Assembly: GCA_014138645.1 (NCBI GenBank)
Contig: JACJIB010000003.1
Coordinates: 434,001 to 498,000, forward strand
DNA: 64,000 nucleotides
Direction of reading: 5' to 3'
Origin: Methylorubrum thiocyanatum
GTDB taxonomy: Bacteria > Pseudomonadota > Alphaproteobacteria > Rhizobiales > Beijerinckiaceae
Shown here: positions 27,931 through 37,054 of the stretch, piece after piece
Numbering within the stretch: position 1 is the first letter of the stretch
Layout: each line of letters starts with the position of its first letter
Translations under genes and position numbers: made by a program
Notes under the pieces: generated by a model
What the model was told of the DNA's origin: nothing
Databases searched by the model: none
The model's input: only the letters and a program-made list of their open reading frames with translations

Positions 27931-29066
27931 CAGATCCTCTCGACTTCTCCTTCACGGTCTCGGCCACTGACGGCCAAGCCCGCACCGGCCACATTGCGAT
28001 GCCGCGCGGAAACATCCGCACGCCGGCCTTCATGCCGGTGGGCACCGCCGCCACCGTCAAGGCGATGTATCCCGAGCAGGTGCGCGACCTCGGCGCCGAC
28101 GTGGTGCTCGGCAACACCTACCACCTGATGCTGCGCCCCGGCGCCGAGCGGATGGCGCGGCTCGGCGGCCTGCACCGCTTCATGCGCTGGGACGGACCCA
28201 TCCTCACCGATTCCGGCGGCTTCCAGGTGATGTCGCTCTCGGCGCTGCGGAAGATCGACGAGGAGGGTGTCACCTTCCGCTCGCATATCGACGGCACCGC
28301 CCACCGGATGAGCCCGGAGCGCTCCATCGAGATCCAGGGGCTGCTCGGCTCCGACATCCAGATGCAGCTCGACGAATGCGTGCGCCTGCCGGCCGAGCGG
28401 CCGGAGATCGAGAAGGCGATGCACCTGTCCCTGCGCTGGGCCGAGCGCTGCCGCGTCGCCTTCGGCGAGCAGCCGGGCAAGGCGATGTTCGGCATCGTCC
28501 AGGGCGGCGACGTGCCGGAGCTGCGGGTCGAGAGCGCGCGGGCGCTGACCGATCTCGGCCTCAAGGGCTACGCCATCGGCGGGCTCGCGGTCGGCGAGCC
28601 GCAGGCGGTGATGCTGGCGATGATCGAGACGGTGGAGCCGCACCTGCCGTCCACCAAGCCGCGCTACCTCATGGGCGTCGGCACCCCGGACGACCTGATG
28701 CAGTCGGTGATGCGCGGCATCGACATGTTCGATTGCGTGATGCCGACCCGCGCCGGCCGCCACGGCCTCGCCTATACAAGGCACGGCCGGATCAACCTGC
28801 GCAACGCCCGCCATGCCGAGGACACCCGGCCGCTGGACGAGGCCTCGGACTGCCCGGCGGCCCGGGACTATTCCCGCGCCTATCTCCACCACCTCGTCCG
28901 CTCGGACGAGATCCTGGGGATGATGCTGCTGACCTGGAACAACCTCGCCTATTATCAGGCGCTGATGGCCGGGATGCGCGCGGCCATCGCCGCGGGGCGC
29001 CTCGCCGATTTCGTCGCCGAAACCAAGGACGGCTGGGCGCGGGCGGAAGCCGCCGCGAAGGCGTGA
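27927..29066 (+). CDS. tgt: tRNA-guanine transglycosylase Tgt
   Basis: A 379-residue enzyme that replaces guanine 34 of GUN-anticodon tRNAs by preQ1. Visible features: [13 protein letters not shown], the [11 protein letters not shown] loop, catalytic-site [17 protein letters not shown], and [15 protein letters not shown]. The usual zinc site CxCxxC...H is altered: the aligned positions read Ser-x-Cys-x-x-Ala ([18 protein letters not shown]) and the late His position is Asn ([10 protein letters not shown]). This may be lineage-typical, or the fold may hold without zinc. The start overlaps the preceding nucleotidyltransferase stop (ATGA). Confidence 0.95.
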   Translation: MTDPLDFSFTVSATDGQARTGHIAMPRGNIRTPAFMPVGTAATVKAMYPEQVRDLGADVVLGNTYHLMLRPGAERMARLGGLHRFMRWDGPILTDSGGFQVMSLSALRKIDEEGVTFRSHIDGTAHRMSPERSIEIQGLLGSDIQMQLDECVRLPAERPEIEKAMHLSLRWAERCRVAFGEQPGKAMFGIVQGGDVPELRVESARALTDLGLKGYAIGGLAVGEPQAVMLAMIETVEPHLPSTKPRYLMGVGTPDDLMQSVMRGIDMFDCVMPTRAGRHGLAYTRHGRINLRNARHAEDTRPLDEASDCPAARDYSRAYLHHLVRSDEILGMMLLTWNNLAYYQALMAGMRAAIAAGRLADFVAETKDGWARAEAAAKA

Positions 29067-29089
29067 GGCGGAGGCTTGGGGCTTGCGTC

Positions 29090-29344
29090 TCAGCGGAGGT
29101 CGGCGCGCTTCTGGGCCTTGTTGTAGCTGGTGATCGCCGCCTGGCAGTTCGGCGAGAGCTTGGCCTTGTTCTGCTTGAAGCAGGCGCGCACCTCGGCGCT
29201 GTCGGGGGCGAACTCGCCGCAATAGCTCAGGTAATCCCCGGTGCAGTGCTGGCGCAGGGCATCGCGGTCGGCCACCGGGGCCGCCGGGCCGGCGAGCGCC
29301 GCGCTGGTGGTGATCATCAGGGCGAGGGCTGTGCGTACGATCAT
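29090..29344 (-). CDS. Small exported cysteine-containing protein
   Basis: An 84-residue protein with a signal peptide (MIVRTALALMITTSAALAGP) followed by a domain with four cysteines (QHCTGDYLSYCGEF, RACFKQ, SPNCQAAI) in a pattern like short Cys-rich-repeat periplasmic proteins of Rhizobiales. The ATG at 29344 is preferred over 29371 because it gives a clean signal peptide and has GAGAG nearby. Probable location periplasm; function unknown. Convergent with tgt, 23 bases apart. Confidence 0.65.
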   Translation of the reverse strand: MIVRTALALMITTSAALAGPAAPVADRDALRQHCTGDYLSYCGEFAPDSAEVRACFKQNKAKLSPNCQAAITSYNKAQKRADLR

Positions 29345-29553
29345 GGGACTCTCTACCAACTCCGACATCACTGTCTCCGCCCGCTCCCGGCTACTCTGGG
29401 AACGGACGGCGAAAGGGAGGCCCGGCTTGGCCGGGCCGCGGGGTGTAGAGCCTGCCGATCGGGCGAGAGTGCGGCCGCCCCGTGGCAGGCCAAGCCACTC
29501 ATCCGCCCCATTAAACCCCCGATTCCCCGGTGCGGTTCACTGCCGCTCCGGGG

Positions 29554-30621
29554 CTACGGGGCATGCGCCAGAACCCGGTAGCTGCCCTCGGGATCGTCGC
29601 GTCCGCTCTCCTGCGCCGCCTTCAGATCCGCCACGATCCGCGCCGCGATCGGCAGGCGGTAATGCAGCGGATCCCAGTAGTTCGTGTCCTGTCGCGTGAT
29701 CGGGGAGGGGATGCGGAAATCGACCACCGTCGCGCCATGCGCCGCGCCGATCCGCGTCACCGCCGCCTTGCAGGCTGCCTCCCGCTCGGCCGCAGGTCTT
29801 CCGGGCGCGCCCTGCTGGGCGACGTGGACGGGGGGAAAGACCACGAACGTGCGCGTCTCGGGGGGCGCCTGCGCCAGGAGCGCGTCGAGCCAGCCGAGGG
29901 CGGGCATCGGCGCGTCGGCGGGGGGCGGCCGATAGCCCGGCTCGGCCTCGGCGGCAGCCTGGGCCGCGCGGGCGCTGCGGATATGCGCCTGGGCGCGGGC
30001 CGCATCGTAAAACTCTTCCGGCGGGGTGAAGACCGCGTAGCCGTTGGCGGCGAGCCGGGCGCGGACGATCCCGAGCCGGGACAGCAACGCATCGGCGGCC
30101 GTACTGACGCTCTGCCCGTTCACCTGCCGCAGGACAGCCCACGCCGCATCCGGCCGGTAGAGCCAGGCGGGGAAGGCGCGGAAGGTGAGGCGGCGCTCCG
30201 CCGCCTCCGGCTCGCACCATGTCGGATCGATCCCGAACACCAGCGCCTTCGGCCGGTTGTGGCGCAGGTAGAGCCGGGCCAGTTCGGCCTGCTCGTAGGG
30301 CGTGGCGGCGTTCATCGACAGGTTGGCGAAGCGCCCGCCGAAGGCGCGCTCGAGCGCCGCCGGGTCGAGCAGGCGCAGGGTCGAGGTGCCGAACACCGCC
30401 CCGTCATAGGTGCCGCTGCGGGCGACCTGCGGATACATGAAGCGCTGGTTGCCATCCATCAGCGGCCCCGGCGCCCGGCCCGGCCCGGCGCGCAATCCGT
30501 AGGGATCGAGGGCGGCCACGAAGCCGATGCAGGCCAAGCCCGCGAGGGCGGCCACGCCCAGGAACAGCAGGACGAAGTGCCGCCATTCCGACGGCGCGCC
30601 GGCCGGGTTCGCTCTCGTCAT
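29554..30621 (-). CDS. Membrane-anchored protein, possible SGNH/AlgX-like hydrolase fold
   Basis: A 355-residue protein with one N-terminal membrane segment (about residues 15-38) and a large periplasmic part. There are GDS-like and late catalytic-block-like elements: FGTSTLRLLDP (about residue 76), FVVFPPVHVAQQ (about 263) and NYWDPLHYRLPIA near the end, which fit the block I and block V (Asp-x-x-His) positions of the SGNH/AlgX-like acyltransferase group. Assignment is tentative, because block I reads GTST rather than GDS. It may modify an exopolysaccharide, but no polysaccharide genes are adjacent. The stop is 209 bases before the small Cys-rich gene's start; that gap holds no clear feature. 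Confidence 0.55.
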   Translation of the reverse strand: MTRANPAGAPSEWRHFVLLFLGVAALAGLACIGFVAALDPYGLRAGPGRAPGPLMDGNQRFMYPQVARSGTYDGAVFGTSTLRLLDPAALERAFGGRFANLSMNAATPYEQAELARLYLRHNRPKALVFGIDPTWCEPEAAERRLTFRAFPAWLYRPDAAWAVLRQVNGQSVSTAADALLSRLGIVRARLAANGYAVFTPPEEFYDAARAQAHIRSARAAQAAAEAEPGYRPPPADAPMPALGWLDALLAQAPPETRTFVVFPPVHVAQQGAPGRPAAEREAACKAAVTRIGAAHGATVVDFRIPSPITRQDTNYWDPLHYRLPIAARIVADLKAAQESGRDDPEGSYRVLAHAP

Positions 30622-30754
30622 CGGCTCAACATCGCGATTGAACGGTTGGCGGCCTCGCGAGCCGTGTTGACCCTCCCGCCCCGAGCCCCTATTGCGAGCC
30701 CCACGCTCCGAGCGCAACCGGCCCGCCCCGCGGCGCCCCGCGCCCACCGGATGC

Positions 30755-30830
<76 letters not shown>

Positions 30831-30839
30831 TAGATTTCG

Positions 30840-30869
30840 CCCGCCTGGTCAATGACTTGGCGGGTTTTT
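30840..30869 (+). terminator. Rho-independent terminator after tRNA-Lys
   Basis: Stem CCCGCC (30840-30845) pairs with GGCGGG (30859-30864) around a 13-base loop, followed directly by TTTTT (30865-30869). It is placed 9 bases after the tRNA. Confidence 0.7.
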
Positions 30870-31029
30870 CTATACTGGGAAGTGTCCCAAAAGGCTTGTG
30901 GCCGGCCGCAACAAGCTATGTGATTTTACAACAGATTATGACGCGGCGTAGGTTAGTCCGCGCAACGCAGATGGACCACGGCCTTCTCGCGGAAGCCTAA
31001 TAGTCAACGCTTGAAGGTACCCAACTGAT

Positions 31030-31791
31030 ATGCTCCAGCGGTTGATTAACTTCGTTAATGACAATGCCAATGCAATTAGCGCGCTTGGATCTACTACTAG
31101 TGCGCTATCATCTATAGCTGCGCTCTTTGTAGCCATTTCAGCAGTGTGGCTGTCTAAAAGGTTACTCGACGAAAACAGAATTCTTCGAAAAGCGGGAACA
31201 GAGCCGGAAGTTATCGCATATTTGATACCAAATGATAGGAATATCAACGTAATTAATTTCGCGATAGCAAACGTTGGCAACGGCCCGGCCTTCGAAGTGC
31301 GATTTGAAACAGATCTTGATCCTGAGATTCTAAAATCGAAGGAATGCTTTTTCAGAATAGACATCGGCACAGTCCCTATAACGGCGCTGCCACAGGGCGA
31401 AAAAATTCTTACCCTTTTTGGCCAAGGCTTTAGAATACTAGCTAAACCAGAACTCCCGCCCTTCACAGTTGATCTCTCTTATAGAAACGTAGATGGCCAA
31501 CAATTTAAACGCAAAACGGTTTTAGATGCCCGCCAGTACGCATATGTTAGCCGCCTATCAGACAGCAACGAGGAGAAAATTGCAAATAGTTTAGAGCGCA
31601 TATCACGCAGTTTCGATTATAGCGTGACCGGAAATCATCTCAAGGTTGAGGTAACCAATCGTAAAGAGCGCGAAGAAATAGAAAGCAATATCATCGACAG
31701 CTTTGATGTAGATGATACCCGAAGTGCTGAACCGATAGCGACGCCACGCAGGTCTGTGACGGAGTGGGTGCGCTCGCGCTTCGCAAGCTAA
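31030..31791 (+). CDS. Orphan membrane-anchored protein of the AT-rich island
   Basis: A 253-residue protein of no recognised family. The N-terminal 50 residues hold an amphipathic start and one hydrophobic membrane segment (about residues 20-42, ALSSIAALFVAISAVWL), followed by a cytosolic domain with strand-rich composition (VIAYLIPN, INVINFAIANVGNGPAFEV), and a polar C-terminal tail. The segment INVINFAIANVGNGPA resembles the beta-sandwich start seen in several uncharacterised accessory membrane proteins. GC content is far below the genome average and codon use differs (ATA, TTA, AGA frequent), indicating transfer. Confidence 0.7.
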   Translation: MLQRLINFVNDNANAISALGSTTSALSSIAALFVAISAVWLSKRLLDENRILRKAGTEPEVIAYLIPNDRNINVINFAIANVGNGPAFEVRFETDLDPEILKSKECFFRIDIGTVPITALPQGEKILTLFGQGFRILAKPELPPFTVDLSYRNVDGQQFKRKTVLDARQYAYVSRLSDSNEEKIANSLERISRSFDYSVTGNHLKVEVTNRKEREEIESNIIDSFDVDDTRSAEPIATPRRSVTEWVRSRFAS

Positions 31792-32013
31792 GGAGCATGT
31801 CGAATTGCAGTGCCTGGCGGGAGCGTTTCGAGGCACCCCCCCATCACCAATGATCACCAATGTAATATGCTCGATTTTGGCCAATGTCTGCCGATAGCGA
31901 TTATTGCTGCTCTGCGGGGCTCAGGTCTCCACGGCTTACAGCCACACGACGTCCGCCAACGCGGTCGTTCCGCGTTTTTCTAAATACCCGCACTCGAACT
32001 TAGCTCTGCCAGA

Positions 32014-32544
32014 ATGACAACCGCAGATTGGGCTCTCGTTATCAGCCTTCTTTCGTTCGTTGTATCACTTGCTTCTTTCATTTGGAATATTTGGTCGAAA
32101 TATATTTATCCCAAAAGCCAGATCAAAGTTCGATTTAATATGTTGATTATTTTTGACGCTTTCGATAATAGAAAAATACTTGGCCTGACTGCAACGAACT
32201 TTGGGCCAACAGACAATCAGCTAACTGGTGTTATTTGCCGCGAAATCCTGCCAAGAAAATTCCCATATCTTCGGCGGAATTGGCAATATGCCTTCTTGAA
32301 TTCATTCGATAGGCCTGAGATTCCCACGACACCTGGGCTACGCTCTGGAGGACTTCCCAGGAAATTAGTCGTTGGCGACAAAGTCGACGTCTATCTAACC
32401 CCACTACATGAGGCGCTCCGCGATAAGAAAATCATCGACGTAGGGTTCGTAGATATATTTGGTCGCGAGCTCTGGGCACCCAGGGGAGATGTCAGGAAAG
32501 TCCGGGAGTCTGTAAAGACGCATTTCATGGAGCATGTTCACTGA
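32014..32544 (+). CDS. Second orphan membrane-anchored protein of the AT-rich island
   Basis: A 176-residue protein with an N-terminal membrane segment (about residues 6-26, WALVISLLSFVVSLASFIWN) then a soluble domain. The pattern is like that of the gene at 31030: a membrane anchor, a short basic stretch (KYIYPKSQIKVRF), and a strand-rich domain including LGLTATNFGPTDNQLTGVIC. This suggests related roles for the two proteins, though no sequence identity is evident. GC is low and codon use foreign to the neighbours. No homologue is recognised by eye; 222 bases separate it from the first gene. Confidence 0.65.
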   Translation: MTTADWALVISLLSFVVSLASFIWNIWSKYIYPKSQIKVRFNMLIIFDAFDNRKILGLTATNFGPTDNQLTGVICREILPRKFPYLRRNWQYAFLNSFDRPEIPTTPGLRSGGLPRKLVVGDKVDVYLTPLHEALRDKKIIDVGFVDIFGRELWAPRGDVRKVRESVKTHFMEHVH

Positions 32545-33072
32545 AATGACGTATTCATACCTATGTATCATATCGAATATCCAAGCAAATTCAGAATTAT
32601 TGTGCTGCAGCGCAGCGTCATATGGCGAGTGTATTGGCTGATGATTTGATTTCATAATTATGAGTTACCGCGATCCTACAAACGCGGAGAGATTTTACAA
32701 GCTGCAGATGGCGCGGAGGCTGCACAAGCTACGCCCAATTTTAAGTATGCCGCAGTGGCTGGAAGTGCTCGCCCCAGTTAGCGCCAGCCTTGATACCCAA
32801 GGCCGCAGCGATTTCGCCGAGCATCCTCAAGGCCTTCTCGTAACGCTGCCGCCGACGCGCCGTTGATGGATGCGGCGGCCCGAGACTCAGACGGGTCAAC
32901 ACGATGCAATAGTTGTTCACAAGCCGTTGCGGACAGAAGATTCAGTCACCGGCTGGGGGTCGCCCGTGCTCAGGAAATCGAGGCCGGGCGATGCCACCCT
33001 CTCCCGCTCGAAGGCGCTTGATCACCGGACGCCACAGCGCCATCCCGGTCTCGAACCGAACGCGAGATCCCG
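32545..33072. other. Gene-poor right border of the AT-rich island
   Basis: No convincing gene. Composition rises back to genome-typical GC from about 32740. On the minus strand 32741-32941 is an open 66-codon frame ending EHFQPLRHT whose composition looks coding (TARRRQRYEKALRMLGEI), but it has no good start and no recognised family; it may be the tail of a disrupted gene. No copy of the tRNA-Lys 3' end is seen here, so an att direct repeat cannot be shown. Confidence 0.35.
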
Positions 33073-34407
33073 ATGGACGCCCCCCTGCCACCCGCGCTGC
33101 ACGCCCTCCGCCGCGGCGATCTCGCCGGGGCGCGGGAGCTGCGCCTGAGCGGATCCCTCACCGAATTCCCGCCGGCAATCTTCGGGCTCGCCGAGACGTT
33201 GGAGGTGCTCGACCTCAGCGGCTGCGGCCTCACCGACCTCCCGGCGGATCTCGGCCGGCTCAAGCGGCTGCGCGTGCTGTTCTGTTCGGGCAACCGCTTC
33301 GAGCGGCTGCCGCCCGCCCTCGGCGACTGTGCCGCCCTGAGCCAGATCGGGTTCCGCGCCACCGGGTTGCGGGAGGTGCCGGCCGAGGCGCTGCCGCCGG
33401 CCCTGCGCTGGCTCACGCTGACGGATAACCGAATCGAGCACCTGCCCGAGGCGCTGGGCCGGCGCCCGAAGCTGCAGAAGCTGATGCTGGCGGGCAACCG
33501 GCTGCGGGCGCTGCCGCCCACGCTCGCGGACGCGAAACACCTCGAATTGCTGCGCCTGTCCGCCAACGGCTTCGAGGCGCTGCCCGGTTGGCTCGGCGAG
33601 TTGCCGCGGCTCGCCTGGATCGCCTGGGCCGGCAATCCGCTCGACGGGGAGCCGGCGCCGGCCGCGGTGCCGCACGTCGCCTGGGAGGCGCTCGATCTCG
33701 GCCCCTGCCTCGGCGAGGGAGCCTCGGGGCGGATCCACCGGGCGCTGTGGCGCCGCGCCGAGCCGGCCGAGGCGGTCGCGGTGAAGCTGTTCAAGGGCCG
33801 CATGACCAGCGACGGGCTGCCCGAGCGGGAGATGGCGGCCTGCCTCGCCGCCGGCCGCCACCCCAACCTCACCGGGGCGCTCGGGCGGATCGAGGGGCAT
33901 CCGGAGGGGGTCCAGGGGCTGCTGATGCCGCTGATCCCGGAGGACTGGCGGGTTCTGGCCGGGCCGCCGAGCCTGGAGAGCTGCAGCCGCGACGTCTACG
34001 CGCCGGATTTAACCCTGGCGCCGGACACGGCTCTCCGCATCGCCGCCTCGGTGGCGCGGGCGGCGGCGCATCTGCACGATCGGGGCGTGCTGCACGGCGA
34101 CCTCTACGGGCACAATACGCTGTGGGACGGGCGCACCGGCGCGGCGGTGCTGAGCGATTTCGGCGCGGCCTCGCTGCTGCCGGCAGGCGCCGCCGGGGCG
34201 CCCTGGCAGCGCGTCGAGACGCGGGCCTGGGGCCTCCTGCTCGGCGAGCTGCTCGACCGCTGCGCGGAAATGCCCGCCGGGATCGCGGATCTGCGTGCGC
34301 TGGAACGGGCCTGCCGCCAGCCCGATCCGCGGGCGCGGCCGTCGATGGCGGCGGTCGTGCACGCTCTATCGTCGCATTTGTCGCCGGATCGTCACGCGGA
34401 TGCTTGA
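33073..34407 (+). CDS. Leucine-rich repeat / protein kinase fusion protein
   Basis: A 444-residue soluble protein. Residues about 15-195 contain roughly seven leucine-rich repeats (for example LRELRL, LEVLDLSGCGLTDLPADLG, LQKLMLAGNRLRALPPTL). Residues about 210-435 are a compact protein-kinase-like domain: LGEGASGRIHRALW (glycine loop), Lys238 in VAVKLFKG, HGDLYGHN with Asp343 as catalytic base, and SDFGAAS with Asp362 as the metal ligand. The catalytic loop HGDLYGHN replaces the usual HRDLKPEN. Repeats may bind the partner or substrate. LRR-kinase fusions like this occur in some Pseudomonas and Methylobacterium; the target is unknown. It borders the AT-rich island. Confidence 0.85.
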   Translation: MDAPLPPALHALRRGDLAGARELRLSGSLTEFPPAIFGLAETLEVLDLSGCGLTDLPADLGRLKRLRVLFCSGNRFERLPPALGDCAALSQIGFRATGLREVPAEALPPALRWLTLTDNRIEHLPEALGRRPKLQKLMLAGNRLRALPPTLADAKHLELLRLSANGFEALPGWLGELPRLAWIAWAGNPLDGEPAPAAVPHVAWEALDLGPCLGEGASGRIHRALWRRAEPAEAVAVKLFKGRMTSDGLPEREMAACLAAGRHPNLTGALGRIEGHPEGVQGLLMPLIPEDWRVLAGPPSLESCSRDVYAPDLTLAPDTALRIAASVARAAAHLHDRGVLHGDLYGHNTLWDGRTGAAVLSDFGAASLLPAGAAGAPWQRVETRAWGLLLGELLDRCAEMPAGIADLRALERACRQPDPRARPSMAAVVHALSSHLSPDRHADA

Positions 34408-34506
34408 TCCATGCTTGCGCCGCCGCGTTGTGCCTGTCCCGGACAATGCGGCAGGATGCAGGTCCCGAAACCGCCGCACCCCGCACAAGGAGCAGGACGA
34501 AACCGC

Positions 34507-36045
34507 ATGAGCGACCCCCGCGAGATCGAGCTGAAGCTGGAATGCGAGCCCTCCGACCTCGCGGCCCTGCGCGACCACCCGCTTCTGCGGGAGGCGGCGG
34601 TGCAGGAGGAGGCGGCGCTGACCTCCGTCTACTTCGACACGCCGGACCGGCAGCTGCACGCGGCCAAGCTCGGCCTGCGGGTGCGCGAGAGCAAGGGGCG
34701 CTTCGTGCAGACCCTGAAGGCGGAGGGCGACGGCCTGTTCGACCGGCCGGAATGGGAGCAGCCCGTCGAGGGGCCCGAGCCCGACCGCGCGGCGCTGGCC
34801 GACACGCCCTTCGCGCGCCGCGTCGAGGCCGAGGCGGCGTTGGAGCCGCTCTTCACCACGCGCGTCACCCGGCGGACCTATCTCGTCCAGCAGGGCGAAA
34901 CGCGCATCGAGGTCGCCCTCGATACCGGCCGGATTGAGGCGCCCGCCGCCGGCGACCGGATCGTGTCGCTCTGCGAGATCGAGCTCGAACTGAAGGACGG
35001 GACGGCGAGCGACCTGTTCGCCCTCGCCCAGGCCGTCGCCAATCTCGTCCCCGTGCGCCTCGGGGTGCTCAGCAAGGCCGAGCGCGGCTACGCGCTCGCC
35101 GCGGGCAAGCTCGACCGGGTGCGCAAGGCCGAGCCCGTGCCGCTGCGCGAGGAGATGAGCGCGGCCGACGCATTCCGCAGCGTCGCCCATGCCTGCCTGC
35201 GCCACATGCGCATCAACGAGGACATCCTGCTCAAGGGCCGCGACGTCGAGGCGCTGCACCAGATGCGCGTCGCGCTCCGCCGCCTGCGCTCGGCCTTCTC
35301 CCTGTTCGGCGACCTCGTGGACGACCCGCTCGGCGTGCGCATCCGGACGGAGCTGAAGGAGGTGACCGAGCCGCTGGGCCGGGCGCGCAACCTCGACGTC
35401 TTCCTCGCCACCATCCTGCCGGCCGAGCGCGAGCGACATCCGGACGAGACCGGCCTGCTCGGCCTCGAGCGGCAGCTCGAGGATGAGCGGGCGAAGGCCT
35501 ATCGCGACATCGCCGCGTTGCTGGGCTCGGATGCGTGGCGGATGCTGCTGCTCGACCTCGTCGGCTGGATCAATGCCGGCCCGTGGCTGCGGGACGAGAG
35601 TCCCGGCCGGGCCTCGCTCCGCGCCGAGCCGGCCCGCGTCTTCGCCGCGCGCGAACTCGACCGGCGGCGGCGGCAGGTGAAGCGGCGCGGGCGCCATCTC
35701 GACGACCTCGAACCGGAAGAGCGTCACCGGGTGCGCATCGCCGCCAAGAAGCTGCGCTACGGTGCCGAGTTCTTCGCGCCCCTGTTTTCCGGCAAGAAGG
35801 CGGCCAAGCGCCATACCGCCTTCGGCAAGGCTCTGTCGGACCTGCAGGACCATCTCGGCGCGCTCAACGACATCGCCACCGGCCACGAGCTGATGCGGGA
35901 TCTGACCGACGCGCCGACGGGCGCCTCGACCCTGTTCGCCGCCGGGATGACGGCGGCCGACATCGAGGCGCGCACCCGCACGCTGCTCGAGGCGGCGGCC
36001 GAGGCGCACGAGGATCTCGTCGACACCAAGCCGTTCTGGCGCTGA
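34507..36045 (+). CDS. CYTH and CHAD domain protein (triphosphate/polyphosphate related)
   Basis: A 512-residue cytosolic protein. Residues 1-200 are a CYTH domain with the signature EIELKLE at residues 5-11 and further acidic/basic tunnel residues (YFDTPDRQL, CEIELELKDG); residues about 215-505 are a CHAD domain with conserved His/Arg pairs (EALHQMRVALRRLRSAF, EERHRVRIAAKKLRYGAEFF). Known: CYTH enzymes hydrolyse inorganic triphosphate or nucleoside triphosphates; CHAD binds polyphosphate. CYTH-CHAD fusions are probably triphosphatases acting on polyphosphate-bound substrates. The 99-base gap after the LRR kinase gene suggests separate or loose co-transcription. Confidence 0.9.
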   Translation: MSDPREIELKLECEPSDLAALRDHPLLREAAVQEEAALTSVYFDTPDRQLHAAKLGLRVRESKGRFVQTLKAEGDGLFDRPEWEQPVEGPEPDRAALADTPFARRVEAEAALEPLFTTRVTRRTYLVQQGETRIEVALDTGRIEAPAAGDRIVSLCEIELELKDGTASDLFALAQAVANLVPVRLGVLSKAERGYALAAGKLDRVRKAEPVPLREEMSAADAFRSVAHACLRHMRINEDILLKGRDVEALHQMRVALRRLRSAFSLFGDLVDDPLGVRIRTELKEVTEPLGRARNLDVFLATILPAERERHPDETGLLGLERQLEDERAKAYRDIAALLGSDAWRMLLLDLVGWINAGPWLRDESPGRASLRAEPARVFAARELDRRRRQVKRRGRHLDDLEPEERHRVRIAAKKLRYGAEFFAPLFSGKKAAKRHTAFGKALSDLQDHLGALNDIATGHELMRDLTDAPTGASTLFAAGMTAADIEARTRTLLEAAAEAHEDLVDTKPFWR

Positions 36046-36113
36046 CGCATCGCCCGGAGCGGGACCGGGCGCCGCGCGCGGGCCCGTTCTGAACCCGGCT
36101 CCCGTGTCAATCG

Positions 36114-36142
36114 ACCTGAGCGGTTTCTAAGTCCGCTCAGGT
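36114..36142 (+). terminator. Hairpin after the CYTH-CHAD gene
   Basis: Ten-bp perfect stem (36114-36123 with 36133-36142) around a 9-base loop, 69 bases after the CYTH-CHAD stop. There is no T-run, so it may be Rho-assisted. Confidence 0.4.
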
Positions 36143-36249
36143 TGCGGCGGTGTTCTGCGCGCCGCCCGATTGCCCGCAATCGAACGTTGCCGTAACCGGG
36201 CCGGGTTGAAGGGGCGGGAACGTTTCCGCTGCCAAAGTTTTTCGCGCTC

Positions 36250-36759
36250 ATGCGTTTCGAGGTCGAGCGGAAGTTTCTCGTGGCCGATGAGGGATGGCAG
36301 GCCGGCGTCACCCGCCGCCGCCGCTTCACGGACGGCCTGATCGGACAGTTCGAGACGGGCAACAAGGTCCGCGTCCGGCTCGACGAGGATCGGGCCTGGT
36401 TGACCGTCAAGGGCGAGCGCGTCGGCCTCGGACGGCCGGAATTCGAGTACGAGATCCCCCGCGCCGACGCGGAAGCGATGCTGAGCCTCGTCTGCGACAC
36501 CTGCTTCATCGAGAAGACCCGCCACTGCGTCCCCCATGCCGGACTCCTCTGGGAGGTCGATGTCTATGGCGGAACGCTCGCCGGGATGATCCTGGCCGAG
36601 GTCGAGCTGGAGCACGAGGCGCAAGCCTTCGAGCCGCCGCCCTGGCTCGGCCGGGAGGTGACGGGCGATCCGCGCTTCCGCCAATCGGCGCTGCTGCGCC
36701 GCTTCGGCGAGGCGGGGCGCGTCGTCACCCTGGAGGAAGTGCTGGCCGGGCCGCTGTAA
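36250..36759 (+). CDS. Stand-alone CYTH domain protein
   Basis: A 169-residue CYTH domain protein that starts MRFEVERKFLV, where ExExK is the metal/phosphate tunnel signature. Later residues KVRVRLDEDRAWLTVKGE and FEYEIP provide the Arg/Lys/Glu set, and WEVDVYGG and LAEVELE close the barrel. Members are inorganic triphosphatases; a minority are class IV adenylate cyclases. The domain is similar in layout to the CYTH of the upstream CYTH-CHAD gene, but the sequences differ, so this is not a recent duplicate. GC content is typical. Confidence 0.88.
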   Translation: MRFEVERKFLVADEGWQAGVTRRRRFTDGLIGQFETGNKVRVRLDEDRAWLTVKGERVGLGRPEFEYEIPRADAEAMLSLVCDTCFIEKTRHCVPHAGLLWEVDVYGGTLAGMILAEVELEHEAQAFEPPPWLGREVTGDPRFRQSALLRRFGEAGRVVTLEEVLAGPL

Positions 36760-36824
36760 GACCCACGGCCCGACCTCCGGCCGCGCGGCGCGACCGTTCC
36801 CGCGATGGCGGTCAGCGGCTCGGC

Positions 36825-36980
36825 TCACACGATCAACGCAGTCCCCTGCCGATCGATGAGATCGACACCCTGCAGAACGACAAGCGTCTGGAAGTTGTCG
36901 CCCCCGCCGTCTCTGTCGAACCGGACGTCCGTCGATCCGTCGACCAAGGCGAGCGCCAGCCAGCCATCGCCGAACGGGGC
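36825..36980 (-). pseudogene. Remnant of an RTX-type protein: C-terminal type I secretion tail
   Basis: The minus strand holds an open stretch ending at a TGA (36825-36827) whose last 51 codons read like the extreme C-terminus of a hemolysin-type calcium-binding secreted protein: VRFDRDGGGDNFQTLVVLQG, the repeated Asp/Gly turn and the hydrophobic beta strand before a short polar tail. Such ends carry the type I secretion signal. No start codon, Shine-Dalgarno or GGxGxD repeats lie upstream, where the sequence runs into the cyclase gene on the other strand. Only the 3' end of the gene survives. Confidence 0.5.
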
Positions 36981-37054
36981 GGACGAAGGGTTCGTCGTTG
37001 CGCCGCCTCGCGCTATGAAGGGCGGAGCTGGTTTTCGAAGAAGGAGCGGGGGGA

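Noticed and set aside
31840..31862. Short direct repeat of ATCACCAATG near 31840
   Set aside because: Only two 10-base copies, too short and not positioned at an element end, so not an insertion-site duplication claim.
32660..32866. A 68-residue plus-strand frame starting MSYRDPTNAERF at the island border
   Set aside because: No ribosome-binding site; the second half overlaps a minus-strand frame with better composition, and the protein has no recognised motif.
30831..33072. Search for a tRNA-Lys 3'-end direct repeat as an attR site
   Set aside because: No 12-base or longer copy of the tRNA 3' end was found by eye, so an att pair cannot be claimed.
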